Position numbers and translations under genes: made by a program. Under the pieces are notes generated by a model, which was not told the origin of the DNA, made no database searches, and saw only the letters and a list, made by a program, of their open reading frames with translations. From assembly GCA_014706385.1 (NCBI GenBank), contig JACGZH010000007.1:937501-1001500 (forward strand): DNA of 64,000 nt, written 5' to 3'. Below are positions 26,302 to 41,122 of the stretch, piece after piece. The DNA comes from Phaffia rhodozyma (taxonomy: Eukaryota > Basidiomycota > Tremellomycetes > Cystofilobasidiales > Mrakiaceae). How positions within the stretch are numbered: the stretch's first letter is position 1; the number at the start of each line of letters is the position of its first letter.

Positions 26302-28252
26302 ATGACATATATCAATCTGCTATTCTCCTCTCTCCATCCTCTTTATCCAAATATCATCTTAGTTCCTCAACAAGATATGGGCCACAAACCTGTCTTGATT
26401 CCTCTCGCGATTCTGCAGCCTCCGTTCATTCCTCCAGCATGTCTACGAGAGTACCTTCCTATGACAGGCCCGTGGGCATATGTCATCCGATTAATAAGAC
26501 TTGAGTGGATTCTGCTTATTTCTACTCCATTGATATTCATCGGAGGGATCATCAATCTTTTTGGAGGCCCCGGTCTGCCGACGGTCAAAGGAAGAAAGTC
26601 AGTTTGGGTTTTCTTGACATTTTTGTCCTTGATCACGTAAATGATTGATCGAGCCGATCGGAGATTCCAATATGGAAGCCAGTGTTTTGATCGACACTGT
26701 GATTGCGTGGACATCATGTCTCATTTTTTCTGCTACTTATGGCATGTTAGATCCAGCACCTGATACCTATGCACCTCCCTCTGCTATGGCTCGTGGGGCC
26801 CTGCGGCTATCAGTTTACCTTTTCGGATCACCCAACGACCAGAGTGTTTATATCGAAAGTGAAAAACTTGTAATTCCTCCTGCTAAGGACCAAGCGTGTT
26901 TGGGAGTACTCAAGAATGGGTTCGGGGACGGAACAGAAGCTGGGGATGGACATGTGAAGAGAAAAGAGGTTGTCACCTCGTGGCTATGGCGGGAAGGAGG
27001 AGAGTTTGGAATTGGAAAGGAAAGTCGAAAGATCGGAATGGCAAGTGAGGACGAAAAAGTGCTCGTTTATTTCGTCGGAGGAGGTTATGTGTAAGCATTC
27101 CTTTCCTCTGATGGTATAAATTATAGAATGGTCGAAGACGCTTTTAACATTCGATTGTCTGACCCACTGGATATAAACACCTTTTTCAATCTTTCTGGTT
27201 CTACGAATGTGTAGGGCAGGGTCTCCTCTTTTGGGTCCATTCGCTTACTCTATCCTTCGTCGCGCGCCTAAGAATACTAGAGTATTGACAGTCGACTACA
27301 GACTCGCAACAGAGGAGTCCGGTTCATTTCCGGGGGCTCTCATGGACGCACTAGCATGCTACATATACCTAGTCGATCATGTTATGTTTAAGCCTGAAAA
27401 TATCGTCTTGGTTGGCAGTAGCGCTGGAGGTGGAGTAAGTCTTATGACTTCTTGTTGATCTTCCTTGGTTTGACCTATTCAACGTTACGGTTGTTAAAGT
27501 ATTTATTCTTCAATGTGTTGATCAAACATAGCTTGCGTGGAGCTTGATCTCATACCTCAGCATACTGCAGGAGACGATATCGAAAGATGAACTCAATCTT
27601 GGTGTTCCTGGAAAGGTAGCTCTCATTTCGGTATGTCTTTTGGGCTCCTCTTTTTCCCTCTGAACCAAGAATGTGTCTACTCATAACAGTTTACCGTTGC
27701 CTCTGTCACGGTCTGTAGCCCTGGCTCGATTTGTCTCTGTCTCAACCATCGCTCGAAAACAACATCCGGCTTGATATTCTTAATTACAATCAGATGGTAA
27801 CCGCTTCTGAGCGATACTTGACAAACATTCCGACCATTGAAACGGGAGAATCCTTTACTGTTAACCAATTGTCCAACCTGCTGGATCCAGCTGCCTTTGC
27901 TAGCTTGGGAAAGCGTCATCCTCTGTTCTCGCCTGCACCAAATCAAGATCCAACATCGAAAAAGGACGTGACCGAGCTCGTCTCCAGACTTCTTGTTCCT
28001 CTGCAGTCTGCAGGGACAACATTCTTCATTCATCATGGACTACAAGAAGCGTTTGACTCGGAGATCAAACAATTTACTCGGTCGCTGGAGAGCGCAGGGA
28101 TTCAAGTCTCGACCTTGATAGAACCGATCGGATGGCATACATGTGCTGTTCTCTTTTCCTGGGAGGAGACTTCTCGTCTTGGCCGATACTTAGGATATGG
28201 TGGAATCGAACGGCGGTTTGCCCATGCGTTTGAAACTTACCTGGCGAATTGA
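26302..28252 (+). CDS. Alpha/beta hydrolase of the HSL-like (abhydrolase_3) family, membrane-anchored
   Basis: Putative lipid or sterol ester deacetylase; yeast Say1 is a distant comparison. N-terminal hydrophobic segments (LEWILLISTPLIFIGGIINL, then VLIDTVIAWTSCLIFSATYG) suggest an anchor in the ER membrane. Catalytic elements: nucleophile elbow LVGSSAGGGLAWSL, an Asp/Glu region HHGLQEAFDSEIKQF and the His in IGWHTCAVLF. The oxyanion loop reads YFVGGGYVAGSPL, where most relatives have HGGG. RVLTVDYRLA matches the usual strand. Five or six exons; the intron at about 26599-26684 is chosen because it keeps phase (K-N-V-L-I-D). Two in-frame starts exist, 26302 (MTYINLLF) and 26377 (MGHKPVLIP); the second looks equally good. 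The gene is tandem with the amylase gene. Substrate unknown. Confidence 0.82.
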
Positions 28253-28558
28253 TCGAGATCTAGCGTATGATTGTGATGTATGTGTATGTGTGTAATGTGT
28301 GTAGTGTGTGTATGTTTCGGGGAGTGTGATGATGATGTCATGGTCGTCATTCAAGAAAAGCCTAGACCTTTTCTCAATACGCAGCAGTAGACTTAACCGG
28401 ATGGTGACTACTCTTCGATGTTTTGATGAACAAACCGCTTCTGATTCTTTCAACATTTCTACATTCATCCTCCATCTAGTCTTATCTACTCCTCTTCATC
28501 TAGTCCTATCCTCTCCATCTAGTTTTGTTCTCCCTATCCACTCGTTACTTTTAACACA
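28253..28558. other. Intergenic spacer with TG-rich tract
   Basis: The spacer begins with a TG-rich simple sequence (about 28272-28318: repeated TGTG and TATG) and continues with a pyrimidine-rich stretch containing imperfect repeats of CATCTAGTCCTATC type (about 28468-28525). It should hold the hydrolase 3' end and the amylase promoter and leader. Confidence 0.55.
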
Positions 28559-31625
<3,067 letters not shown>

Positions 31626-31961
31626 AAATCTTGTAAACTCTGTACCGTCTCCTTCTTTCTCACCCTTGCCGTTTTATTTTGTCTTCTCTTGTGTTGTCTT
31701 GTCTGGTCTATCGCGTACATTATTCTTATAGATTTAGTTTCACTAGAGCATATCTGGTTTCTTGTCTTATACATGGGTCTTTTCTTTTTTCCTGTCAATG
31801 ATAAGCAAAATCATGAAATGGGGTTCTGATGTTGCCAAACTTGGATCAACCATGCCAGTTGCAATTGAAACGAGCTGAAGGTAAGTAGGGGGTAAGGTTA
31901 GGATTAAGGGATGAGATTTGAATTTGTACATAGTGATTTAATTTATCCTATCATTATCCAA
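31626..31961. other. Amylase 3' region and tRNA upstream region
   Basis: About 335 bp with pyrimidine-rich 3' sequence followed by AT-rich sequence leading to the tRNA gene. No ORF or repeat is supported. Confidence 0.45.
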
Positions 31962-32061
31962 GGTTTTATGGTGAAGTGGTTATCACGCCAGATTTTGAAA
32001 CTGATCATCTACGATGATAGTTCCGTCTTCTGGAATCCCCAGTTCGATCCCGGGTAAGACC
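31962..32061 (+). tRNA. tRNA-Gln (anticodon UUG) with a 29-nt intron
   Basis: The acceptor arms GGTTTTA and TAAGACC pair, with one G-U. The D arm reads TGGTGAAGTGGTTATCAC, which also serves as box A, and the T loop is GTTCGATCC (box B). The anticodon stem CCAGA/TCTGG encloses TT-TTG-A, so the anticodon is TTG at 31995-31997 (reads CAA). The intron, 31999-32027, sits one base 3' of the anticodon, the eukaryotic standard, and forms a hairpin from ATCATC and GATGAT around TAC. One A-C mismatch is seen in the T stem. A run of T follows within 5 bases, a pol III terminator. Confidence 0.9.
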
Positions 32062-32247
32062 TCATTTTTTTCTTGTCATTTTGGTCCATTTCGTTTCCCT
32101 ATCATTTTAACTCGTTAATTCACTAGAGAGTTTCAGGACAACTTTTCTGCACTCTTTCTTTGCGTGAGAAATTCTTCTCGCTTTTAATTTCGATTTCGCT
32201 CTGGCACGGTTTCCGGGTTGATGCTCAGTCCGAAGGGCTGCCTGACG

Positions 32248-32297
32248 ACGCGAGAGATTACGCGACTCGGACGCGCCAGACGCGCCGGACGCGCGTC
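32248..32297. promoter_or_regulatory. Cluster of ACGCG (MluI-cell-cycle-box-like) motifs upstream of DBF4
   Basis: Five ACGCG cores lie in the same orientation within 46 bp, at 32248, 32260, 32271, 32280 and 32289, and a reverse CGCGT overlaps at 32293. In fungi ACGCG is the core bound by MBF/DSC1 (Mbp1 or Res1/Cdc10), which drives G1/S genes. The cluster is about 400 bp upstream of the DBF4 start, a G1/S-type gene. The link to MBF is inferred. Confidence 0.6.
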
Positions 32298-32700
32298 AGT
32301 GATATAGTGGGGCCAGACCTTTACTTGTAACTGCTCACACTTTCTAACCATTTTCCCGTTCTCTTTCGTCGTTCGACTTGCTCTGTCTCCAACACTCTCC
32401 TTGTTGTTTCTCTCAATCGTGTGTGTGTGTGTGTGTCTTCTGATCGTCGTGAGTAGTCATTCAGTATCGTTCTCTCTATATATCTTCTCGAGTTCGCCTG
32501 CTTTCTAGGTGTATCATCGTTCGAGGACAGGCGGTTCTAACGGGTTACGCTCTTTCAATTCTCTTTCGCCCGCCCTTTGGTGTTTATCAACAGCCCTGCA
32601 TTGCAAAGTTGGCCACTTCATCCCATCTGTTTGGTGGCTAGCTTCTTCTTCTTTCAAGTTTCATTCCATACTCTATCTTTCTTCTCCTCTGTCCGTTGTC

Positions 32701-35700
32701 ATGATAACTATCCCTCGGTCACCTGTCCTTCCACCTGCCCGAACTCATTCGGCCAATCCTCCTACTCCAGAACATCCGCCGACCCGTCCATCGACAATTA
32801 ACGCCTCCGCTCCTCCACGGATGGCTGCCAAAGTGAAACCTAATTCGATCACTCCTCTCAAACGAGCCGCAGCCAGTGCCTCCAGATGGGGTGATCGTGA
32901 AAAAGAAAACATCTCCCATAACGGCGCCCTCATCAACTCCATCATCTCTGCCGGAGTGACCAAAAAGTTGAAAACCGTCAACGGCTCGGCTGTGCCTAAT
33001 TATCAGACCCTTCCGACCTCAACGCCGCGCAAACCATTAGGGAGATGCCCGGATACATCCACCGCTGCCGGTCCTTCAACAACGGCGGTGTCGGTATCTA
33101 CAGCATCAGCATCAACAGCCGGGCTCACTCTGAAGAAAGACAAGGAGGCAAAGATGGCTTTGCTTCAGAAGGAGGAGGAGGAATTTGTGACAAAGTATGC
33201 AAAGGCATTTCCGAGCTTTGTCTTCCATTTCGACTCGGTTGAGCCCGGCGTTTACGGACCCAAATTGATGGAGCTTGGCGGAGTGAGTATACTCTCTTTC
33301 AGTTCCCGGGTTCTCATCCTTCTCAATCCTTGTCTCGATGCTATCATGTTCTACTCGTCAACTATCAATAATGCTGACCTCTTATCGTTGATATCACGTA
33401 CTATAGCGTATCGACAAGTTCTTCTCTAGACATGTCACCCATGTCATCACCTGCCGACCAATCCCTGTACTATCTGAGAAACAACTTGCTCCACCATCGC
33501 CGGCGACCCTTGCCAGACGAAACTCCAACATAGGAACCGCCGACCGAGGTCTAAACGCCCGATCGAAAGTGTTAGTCGTCTTCCAACCCGTTCCGGTTGG
33601 AAACTTGGATATATGCTAACTCTGCGCGTTCTTCTGTTTAACCTCTCACGCCAACTCGGTATTCAGTCTGGCCAACCCATTTTTGGATGAGACCGGCCAG
33701 TCGGATGTCCTAGCAAAAGCGCTGACTTTCAAGATGAAAGTATGGGATGTCGAGAGTGAGTGTCCGACATCCAAGCTTTGGCCATGTCATCTCCGTTTTA
33801 CTTACTGACTCTGAGTTCTATGTTCTACGATGGACTGTGTGTGCGCCCTAGAGTTCCATTCGGTCATTAACCGACTACTACCCGCAGACTCCCCTGCCAG
33901 GAAGCCTAGCTTGAACCATCACCGTAAAACTAGCGTCAACTCAAATTTATCCCACCTCCTCGAAGATGAAAAGATCCATGGAACGCGTGAACGAGACCTG
34001 ACAGCTCCTCGGGCGAATCATCATTACTTCTCTCGGGGATCCTACTATGTCTTGTGCGAGGACGCGACAGGCGAGTACCGAACAATCCTTGCTAGAGAGT
34101 ATGAGAAGCCTCGGAACGGAGAGGTCCCAGATTGGCCGGTCCTCCATGGAAATTTCCTGAAGTGTCCGCCAGTGCCACCACCACAACCGGCTCAACCCCG
34201 AATCAAGCCCGAACCGGCGCACCCCCCACAGAATTCTAAACCAACTGATAGACCAATTGCCAATATTCCTTCCCACCTGACGACGGCAGCCCGTCTTAGA
34301 GGTGAGGGAGCCAACGGAGATCTCCGACGATCTGTCTCGCTCAACAACCTCGGACGATCGAATCGAAACCCGTTTGTCGGAGACAATCTCGCTCGGGCAA
34401 CCACAGCAGAAGTGGCAGCAGCAGCAGCAGCAGAAGCTGATAACAACCCGGCGTATATGGCGGCCTCCGGAAATTCTGTCAACATCACCTCTGCTATTAC
34501 ATCTCAGCAATCAGGGACAGGCCATGGTCAAGGTGGCACTACCGGACTTCTAGCGATGAGAGGCCGAGAGAAGAGGATCGCTGAGCTAAACAAGCGTGTG
34601 GTCCCGATGGCGGCCGGTGCGTCCAGAGGTCCGTTTGCGGCCACTTCCGAAGCTATAAAAGGATTATGTCCGACCGAAGGTGCGATCACAGACCTATCTT
34701 CGGCCGCCCCCGTCCTAGATCCTCTCGGTAGAGTTCCTACTGCTCCGAGTGAATCTGCCAGCCATGCAAGCACTACTACTGCCACCGGAGCAGACAACGT
34801 CACCGCGATTAACACGGCCAAAGCTAGAGAGGAAGATCAACGATTAGATGCTAAAGTTTTGGCCGATCATGTTTACCGAAATGTCCAACCCAAGAAAGAA
34901 CCGACGGTCACGATCGTGGAGCCTGTAAGAAGCGTGACCCATGGTAGGATGGACCCACCGCCGATCAAAAAGAGACATTCTTTACCCGGTAACTTTGAGC
35001 GTAGGGAGAAAGAACGGGTCAGACTACCTGTCAGAGAAGAGACAAAGAAGCCAGGCTATTGTGAGAACTGTAGAGTCAAGTTTGACGATTTCTCGGTTGT
35101 ATGTCTTCTGCATCCTCTCTCCTTGTCTCAATCTGATGTCATCGTCTTTCTGGGGAAAAACCAAAACTAATACTGATCCCTTTCACCTCATCATTTATCG
35201 TTTCTTTTTTCAACCCATTCAGCATGTCATCTCACGCAAACATCGCCGGTTTGCTCTTGATGACCGACACTTTCAAGAACTCGACACAGTCCTTGACCGA
35301 CTAGAACGGCCTCCTTGGTGGGCGGCCGACTCTGCCGGTTACGTTTCCAAACAACGATGGAGTGATCTCGGAGGAGGTACTGCTATCGACGGAGAGTCTG
35401 AAGAGGAAGAACAAGAACAAGAACAAGAGGACGAAGAGGACGACGCTATTGACGTCGATGAAGAAGACGGTGAAAAGGAGGAGGTAGAGGTGGATGCGAT
35501 TCAAGACGATCATGCCGGTGGTGATATGGGAAACAACGATGACGTCGGTCTCACTTGTGGATACACAGCCGATGACCATGGCGCAGGGGTTGAACATGTT
35601 GGTGTCTTTCCCAATGGGAAGAATGAACCCGGGATGGAGAATGTAAACAAAATTCATATTCAGACCGACATGTGGGATCTTCTACCACCGTTAGAACCTC

Positions 35701-35783
35701 CGAATGAGTTCAAATCGACGAGCGACGATAGTCTGGGCGTTGATCTTGGTTGTGATGATGGTCTGGAGGAAGAGAGTGCTTAG
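32701..35783 (+). CDS. DBF4: Dbf4-type regulatory subunit of Cdc7 kinase (DDK)
   Basis: Activates Cdc7 kinase, which phosphorylates the MCM helicase to fire replication origins. Motif N is a single BRCT-like domain (KAFPSFVFHFDSVEPGVYGP, then GGRIDKFFSRHVTHVIT). Motif M follows (RANHHYFSRGSYYVLCEDAT, DWPVLHGNFLKC). Motif C is the CCHH zinc finger PGYCENCRVKFDDFSV, spliced to HVISRKHRRFALDD, with the pattern C-x2-C...H-x5-H. These three motifs in this order define Dbf4/Dfp1. Linkers are Ser/Thr/Ala/Pro-rich, and a long acidic tail (EEEEQEQEQEDEEDD and beyond) ends at 35783. Start MITIPRSPVLPPARTHSANP is preferred; the same frame is open upstream to 32509 (MYHRSRTGG), so a longer N-terminus is possible. 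Converges with RTT107. Confidence 0.93.
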
Positions 35784-36512
35784 TTCCGTTCAGAGTTTTT
35801 GTTTCACTTGTTTCGTCGAGGCTCGAGTCTTCTTTGTTCCTTCCCTACTCTATCCTGTTCTTGTTGATTTTCTTCATATTGTCATCTCCTCCGGTATCTT
35901 TGCGCTTTCTTCACACTTCCTCTTTCTCCTGGTTCGTAACATCATCAATACTCCCTTCTTCCAAAATTCCTACGTCTTGGACTCTCTTGCACGTCCCCTC
36001 ATCGTTCCTGTTACATGCATATTTTCTTTCTCCTTTTCATTTTCTCTGCTTTTGTTTCACTCGTTTGGGGTTCTGAGCTCGAGGCCAGATCGTCCGGGTA
36101 CCACTGCTTCTTTATCCTTCATATTCCACCATCTATCTTCCTAACGAGATTATTGCTTTTCTCTTCTTCCCATCACCACGTTTCTGTTCCACACTTTGAG
36201 GCCTCCATTCTCGATCCGGTTCCCACACCTATAAAACCTCGAAACTAGCATTGTCTCTTCCTCAACATTTCCTTGCATTTCTCTCGTCCTCCTTTCTTTC
36301 AACTACCCTTATGTTTGCTTCTGTTCCTCAAACTGAAATCGTATCTATGTGCACACATGTCCTTGTTCAGATAAAGGAATATTTTCACACGATCAGAAAG
36401 GACAGCTCTGTCGACATCCACGCAGATTAAGCATTCTTATCACGATTTTCAATCATTCCAGTCTTTATTCTAATGCGTGTTTCGAAAACTCCAACTATAG
36501 ATTCCCGAACAC
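35784..36512. other. Convergent intergenic region
   Basis: About 730 bp between the DBF4 and RTT107 stop codons. It is strongly pyrimidine-rich on the plus strand, which keeps several overlapping frames open without coding character (Phe/Ser/Leu runs). No RNA gene or repeat is recognised. Confidence 0.5.
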
Positions 36513-39500
36513 CTATCGATCAGTCCATGCCATGCATCGCTTCAAGCAGAGAGACAATATGAGGATAAAACGCACTTTTTGAGCCAAGATGCTAGTCAAG
36601 ATTAATTCTCTTGAGTAAGCAGTGACTCCCTTATTCTTTAACTATCGTCATGTTCGTCCAGTTAAAAAGGAAGTAGGGAGGAGGAAGAAAAAAATTATCA
36701 ATTCCTTCCTGAATAGCTCCGAATTAAATAGACAAATCTGTACTTACAGGACGCCAGAGGTCTCGGTCTGCTTCCGCTGATATGAGAAAGCAGTCGTCAG
36801 GTTTATCGATGAATATCTTGGCATGAGGAATCTTGTTCGTGAGCTATCAAAATTGTTCATAATCAGAACGGCAGAAATCAAGCGACACGCGTCAGACAAG
36901 CAAGGATCTAACGATCTGAACCTTGACGAGTTTCCAGACAAGACAAGACCGACCTGGCCTCCTGCACTCTCAATAATCCGCTTGAGGACCTGATAGTCGG
37001 TCTCAACATTTTTGGTGGCATAGAAAAGTTTTCCAGCCAACAGTCCACCTTGAGAAGCTAACGACTTGGCTCGTTCGAGAGATTGTTTCAAGCTAAAGTT
37101 GTATTTTTCTTCGGCTTCTCCATCACTCAGAAGAAAAGGTTCTTCATCTACGGTCGAGCCACCAGTAAGTGAATAAGATTCGAATATTAGTTATTGCATC
37201 TACTCATCAAACTCAACACACGTAAAACAGAAAAGGAGCGAGCCAGATCTCACCAAGAAGCTTTCCAGCCTTGATGGAGGATGTTACCCACGCTTGGGAA
37301 ACAATAAACGGAGAAACCGACAACGCGCACAAGAACTTCTCGGTTCGGGCGATTGTTCTTGTAACCAAGTCTGATATGAGATAGAAACCGCTCAGATCAG
37401 TATAGAATCAAACCCAACCTGGAGAATATAAAGATGATGGCTTTTACGGGTGCAATCTGCAGGGCTGATCACTACAACAGCGCCTATTTTAGCTAAAGCC
37501 TGGAGAGGAGTGAGATCGCGCATAGGTTGAGATCAAACGTAGAGCATAGAAAGTTTGAACGAGAAAAGTGACATTCTACTTACTCTGGTCTGAACAGTCG
37601 TTAGGTTTACCTGAGTTGTCAAGATTTTTGCGACCGCGTCAGAAGCAGGGGTCGCAGATCGAGCTTTGCTGCCCGTCCGTAATGTACTCGAAGGCAGAGC
37701 AGTTCTGTATAAGCGCAAAACATATATCAGTCGTCATCCTCGAGATGATAGAGATGAGAGCGCAAAGAAAATTTTGAGTAGGCAGTCGCCATTCAATGTG
37801 AAGTACTTACTCATCAGATAACCTTGCCTTCTTGACAGATCTTGACACCGGTGTATTCCCTTCCTGCTCCTCGCTTCTTTTTGTTTTCTGATTTGATTTT
37901 ACGTTCACTCTCTTTCTTGCTATCTCCTCCTCCCCCTCCTCCTCCCCCTCATCATCATCATCACTACCTTCATAAACCTTCCGCTGCTCTTCAGCCTTCT
38001 TTGCCCTCTCTTCTGCCGCTTCGATTTCCTCTTGTCTTCCCTTCCTACCTCCAGTCAACAACGTCTTGTTCTTTTTGGCCTTCTCATAGTCCAATACATC
38101 TGGCATAATTTCGTCATGTAGCCTCTTCGTTGCCTTATCTGCTGCCTTTCGCCTAGATGAGGGTGGGAGAATAGCATCAGGGGACATGCCTTGTAGGTTT
38201 CCCCCATGACGTGTGGATGAAGATGAGGGCGTGGATGAAGGCAGAGGAGTAGATGGAGCATTTGTCGTTGTCGAAGAAGATGATAGAAGTGGGGCTTGGT
38301 GTCTGTCCTGAGCGAGAGCAGGGAATGGTTTGTGAGATTTGTTATGCAATGGTGGTTTCGCTGAAGGAGGCGTGGAGTCAGAAGGCTCAAGAGATGACGA
38401 CGTGGGTGCGCGTTGTACAAGAGAAGATTTATTCACAAGAGAAGGGTCATCAGTGCTAGGTGTCGTGTGAGATGAAACAGGCACTGTCAACAGTTGAGGA
38501 ATTGGCGGAACTGTTGGATCTGATTCAGACAAAAGAGGCACATTGATGGCAGAAGATGCTCGAGTCGAAGTGGCAAGTCGAGATCGTCCAACTGTCGTTG
38601 ATGCTGGTTGAACAAATTGTGTCTGATTTGTAGTCGAGCTCGTGGGTGTTACAGACGCGACCGTCGACTCGGATATGGGCTTTAGCGTCGATATAGGGAC
38701 GGTTTTCGTGGTTTCGGGCAGAATGGCTTTCTTTTCGGTATCGGTGTTGCCGTTCGCTTCGTCTATACCCAGCCAGGCTTTACTAGTCCAAGGCTCCAAA
38801 TCAGCATCCGTCAAGCCTCGATTTCCAATGAAGGTCATGTAGTTCACTCCAGGAGGGAAGGCCGTGTAGATTTGCTCGGCATGAGGTGAGAGAACGCGCC
38901 ATCTGACGAAACATTCTTCGAGCCAGCGATGATTGATGATCGGTATCGACCATGTCTTTGCCCGTTGTGTCTTCGCCCCATGCATTCTGTCATCCCACAG
39001 AAATGGACAGCAAAACAGAAGCAAGGAGAGTACATTGATCAACAGTAGGAATACGTAGCAGATATTTAAGGATAGCGGCCGACGCTTCATGGATAAAGAA
39101 ACTTACGATGCTGCAACGACATGTGTGTCCTTCTTACTAAACTCAGGTGTAAATCGACCGCCCATAAGTTCTACCAGCCTTTTGAGATACTCTCTGCTAT
39201 CGCCTGAATAATTTGTAAGAGTGATTGACTGCATATGTATCAAACAGGGCCAAAAATGCATGTGAGTCGTTGGCGTAGTTGGAATTACGAGAACGAGATA
39301 CATGACTTACGAATTTTTCGAACGCGGGTATATGCTGGCTTGGTACGGGGTAATGAAGCAGACTCTGTTTCGGGCTAACGAAAGCGTTGTCTGCGCATAG
39401 ATAGTGGAACCATGCCAGGTTGCCGATAATCTTTCCTTGACGAACAGCCTAAATCGAAGAGGAAACAATTTGGTTTGTGATGGTCTACGATGAAAACCGC

Positions 39501-40939
39501 TGTAGTCTATCAACATCTGAGGAAGCAACGAACCCTATAGTAGCTCTCGCCATCTCTGTATTTTCCAATATAGACATCATATTCCCCCTTCTCTGCCTCA
39601 TGCACAAGAACACCGCCCGATTTTGTTGTTAGGCTTTCAATGGCCTTTGCCCTCCCTCCTAGCTGCAGATCCTCAGAAAAGAAAATTCGTTTCCCATCCA
39701 AAGGTCGCTCTTGATCGGACGCAGAGTGAATCCTCTCGTGAAGCGAATCAAAAAAGGCTGCTTGGCTCGGTGTTGGAGACTGGCCTAGTTTTGGATGTCC
39801 GAGTTGCGCGCGAGTTGGATGTGTCAATATCGGAGGTTGAGGAAACAGATAGATGTCTTCGGGGACGCGAGCTGTTAAGGTTAGACAAGTATCAAACCTG
39901 ATAGTTTTATGGCAACAGAAGAAATCAGACTAAGAGCGCAAATGGGATGAAAAATGTATCAGAAGAACATACCAGTGAGGAAGGACAATCTTGATACCCG
40001 TCTTTTCGCCATGTTCATGCGCGATGTCGTAATATTCCTATAAACCGATAGAAAAGAGATACGTCAGATCCCACTGTGATAGAACACGATATACTGAGTT
40101 CCCTACTTACTCCTTTAGGCGTCATGCAGAAAAGATGAGTCACTTCTTTTGTCAAGAACTTCTTAAACTGCCCACCCCATGCCTGAACTCCTGCTGAAAT
40201 GACCTCCCGATCAGACTCTGGTATCTTTAAGTAGAAGGATTCGGAGGCGGTTGTAAGTACTTTAAGACTCTCCGACTCGAAAGAAAGAAAACATGAGGAC
40301 AAGATTACAAACCTCTGGAGCGCAACATACGCTCACACCTGAAAAGAATTTGTTGGGATCTGGAGAGAAGTATTTCGGTCTAGATAAACGATATGAATGA
40401 TTGGTTTAAGAACGCGCGTTCTCGACGGGTGCGTTAACCTCAGTGTGGAGGTAAGTGGATACTGACTCTTGCCAAAAGCCAATCTCGTAACATCTTACCA
40501 CAAACTCGGGCTTCAAATACAATCGAGGATGAAGAGCACCATGATGATGAGAAAAGTGAAATCTCGAACAAATGATTCGATCTCAACTCACCGTGACGAT
40601 GGCCTTCTTGCGACTTTGAGCATCCTGAAGCTCTGGAAAGTCCAAGGTGTCAGTGACAATCAGAGTGACCTGATCGACATCGAACCTCCATGAAGGAAAG
40701 CCCTTGGCCTTCAAAGAATCGAGTGGATCACAAGCGCGAGCTTGGTTCTTGAGGAGGACTTGTTCGTTCTATATCAATAAACATATGTGCAACACATTCG
40801 AGATCAGACTCGAGATTCCAGACTCGATGTGACGGGTAAATGTTCCTCTCGTGGAACTCACCAGGGCCTTTATTTGACTAGGGACCGAAGAATTGATGAA
40901 GTAAATGGTGTCCTTGAAAATACCTCCAGTAGAGCTCAT
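36513..40939 (-). CDS. RTT107: Multi-BRCT DNA-repair scaffold, Rtt107/Brc1 family
   Basis: Chromatin scaffold that binds gamma-H2A and recruits Smc5/6, Slx4 or Rad18 pathway proteins at stalled forks. BRCT units can be read in order: GIFKDTIYFINSSVPSQIKA with TLIVTDTLDFPELQDAQSRK; a second with FYLKIPESDREVISAGVQAW and THLFCMTPKG; a third with LDGKRIFFSEDLQLGGRAKA; a fourth with SITLTNYSGDSREYLKRLVE, GGRFTPEFSKKDTHVVA and TWSIPIINHRWLEECFVRWR. A long Ser/Thr/Pro-rich linker with poly-Ser and acidic patches follows, then a C-terminal BRCT pair (GGLLAGKLFYATKNVETDYQ, KIPHAKIFIDKPDDCFLISA). The end, YSRELILTSILAQKVRF, matches the family C-terminus and places the stop at 36513. Start at 40939 (MSSTGG). 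More than ten exons; some linker junctions are not fixed. Divergent direction gives it its own promoter at 40940-41723. Confidence 0.87.
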
Positions 40940-41060
40940 AGGATGGGCAAGACGATACGAAGGCGATATCAATCGGTTAACTTTTGAAAGAGAGAGACCC
41001 AGATGTATGTGATTCGAGTGGGATGAATGGTTGTTGGGGCGAGATCATGATGATCCAGCG

Positions 41061-41122
41061 CGTCTGATCACGCGTCTTGCCACGCTGCTTACGCTGTCAT
41101 TCTTCGACGCGTTTATCACGTG
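41061..41122. promoter_or_regulatory. Paired ACGCGT boxes and CACGTG upstream of RTT107
   Basis: Two perfect ACGCGT sites (41070-41075 and 41107-41112), a nearby GCGCGTC (41059-41065) and an E-box-like CACGTG (41117-41122) lie 120-185 bp upstream of the RTT107 start. ACGCGT is the full MluI cell-cycle box. Single ACGCG words also occur in some introns of this window, so only the pairing and position support regulation. Confidence 0.45.

Noticed and set aside
34192..34510. Antisense ORFs opposite DBF4
   Set aside because: They are shadows of the Ala/Ser-rich DBF4 linker codons and have no independent features.
36513..40939. Other multi-BRCT proteins (Rad4/Dpb11, Crb2, PTIP proper)
   Set aside because: Four N-terminal units, a long linker and a C-terminal pair ending in the ELILTSILxQ-type block fit Rtt107/Brc1 best.
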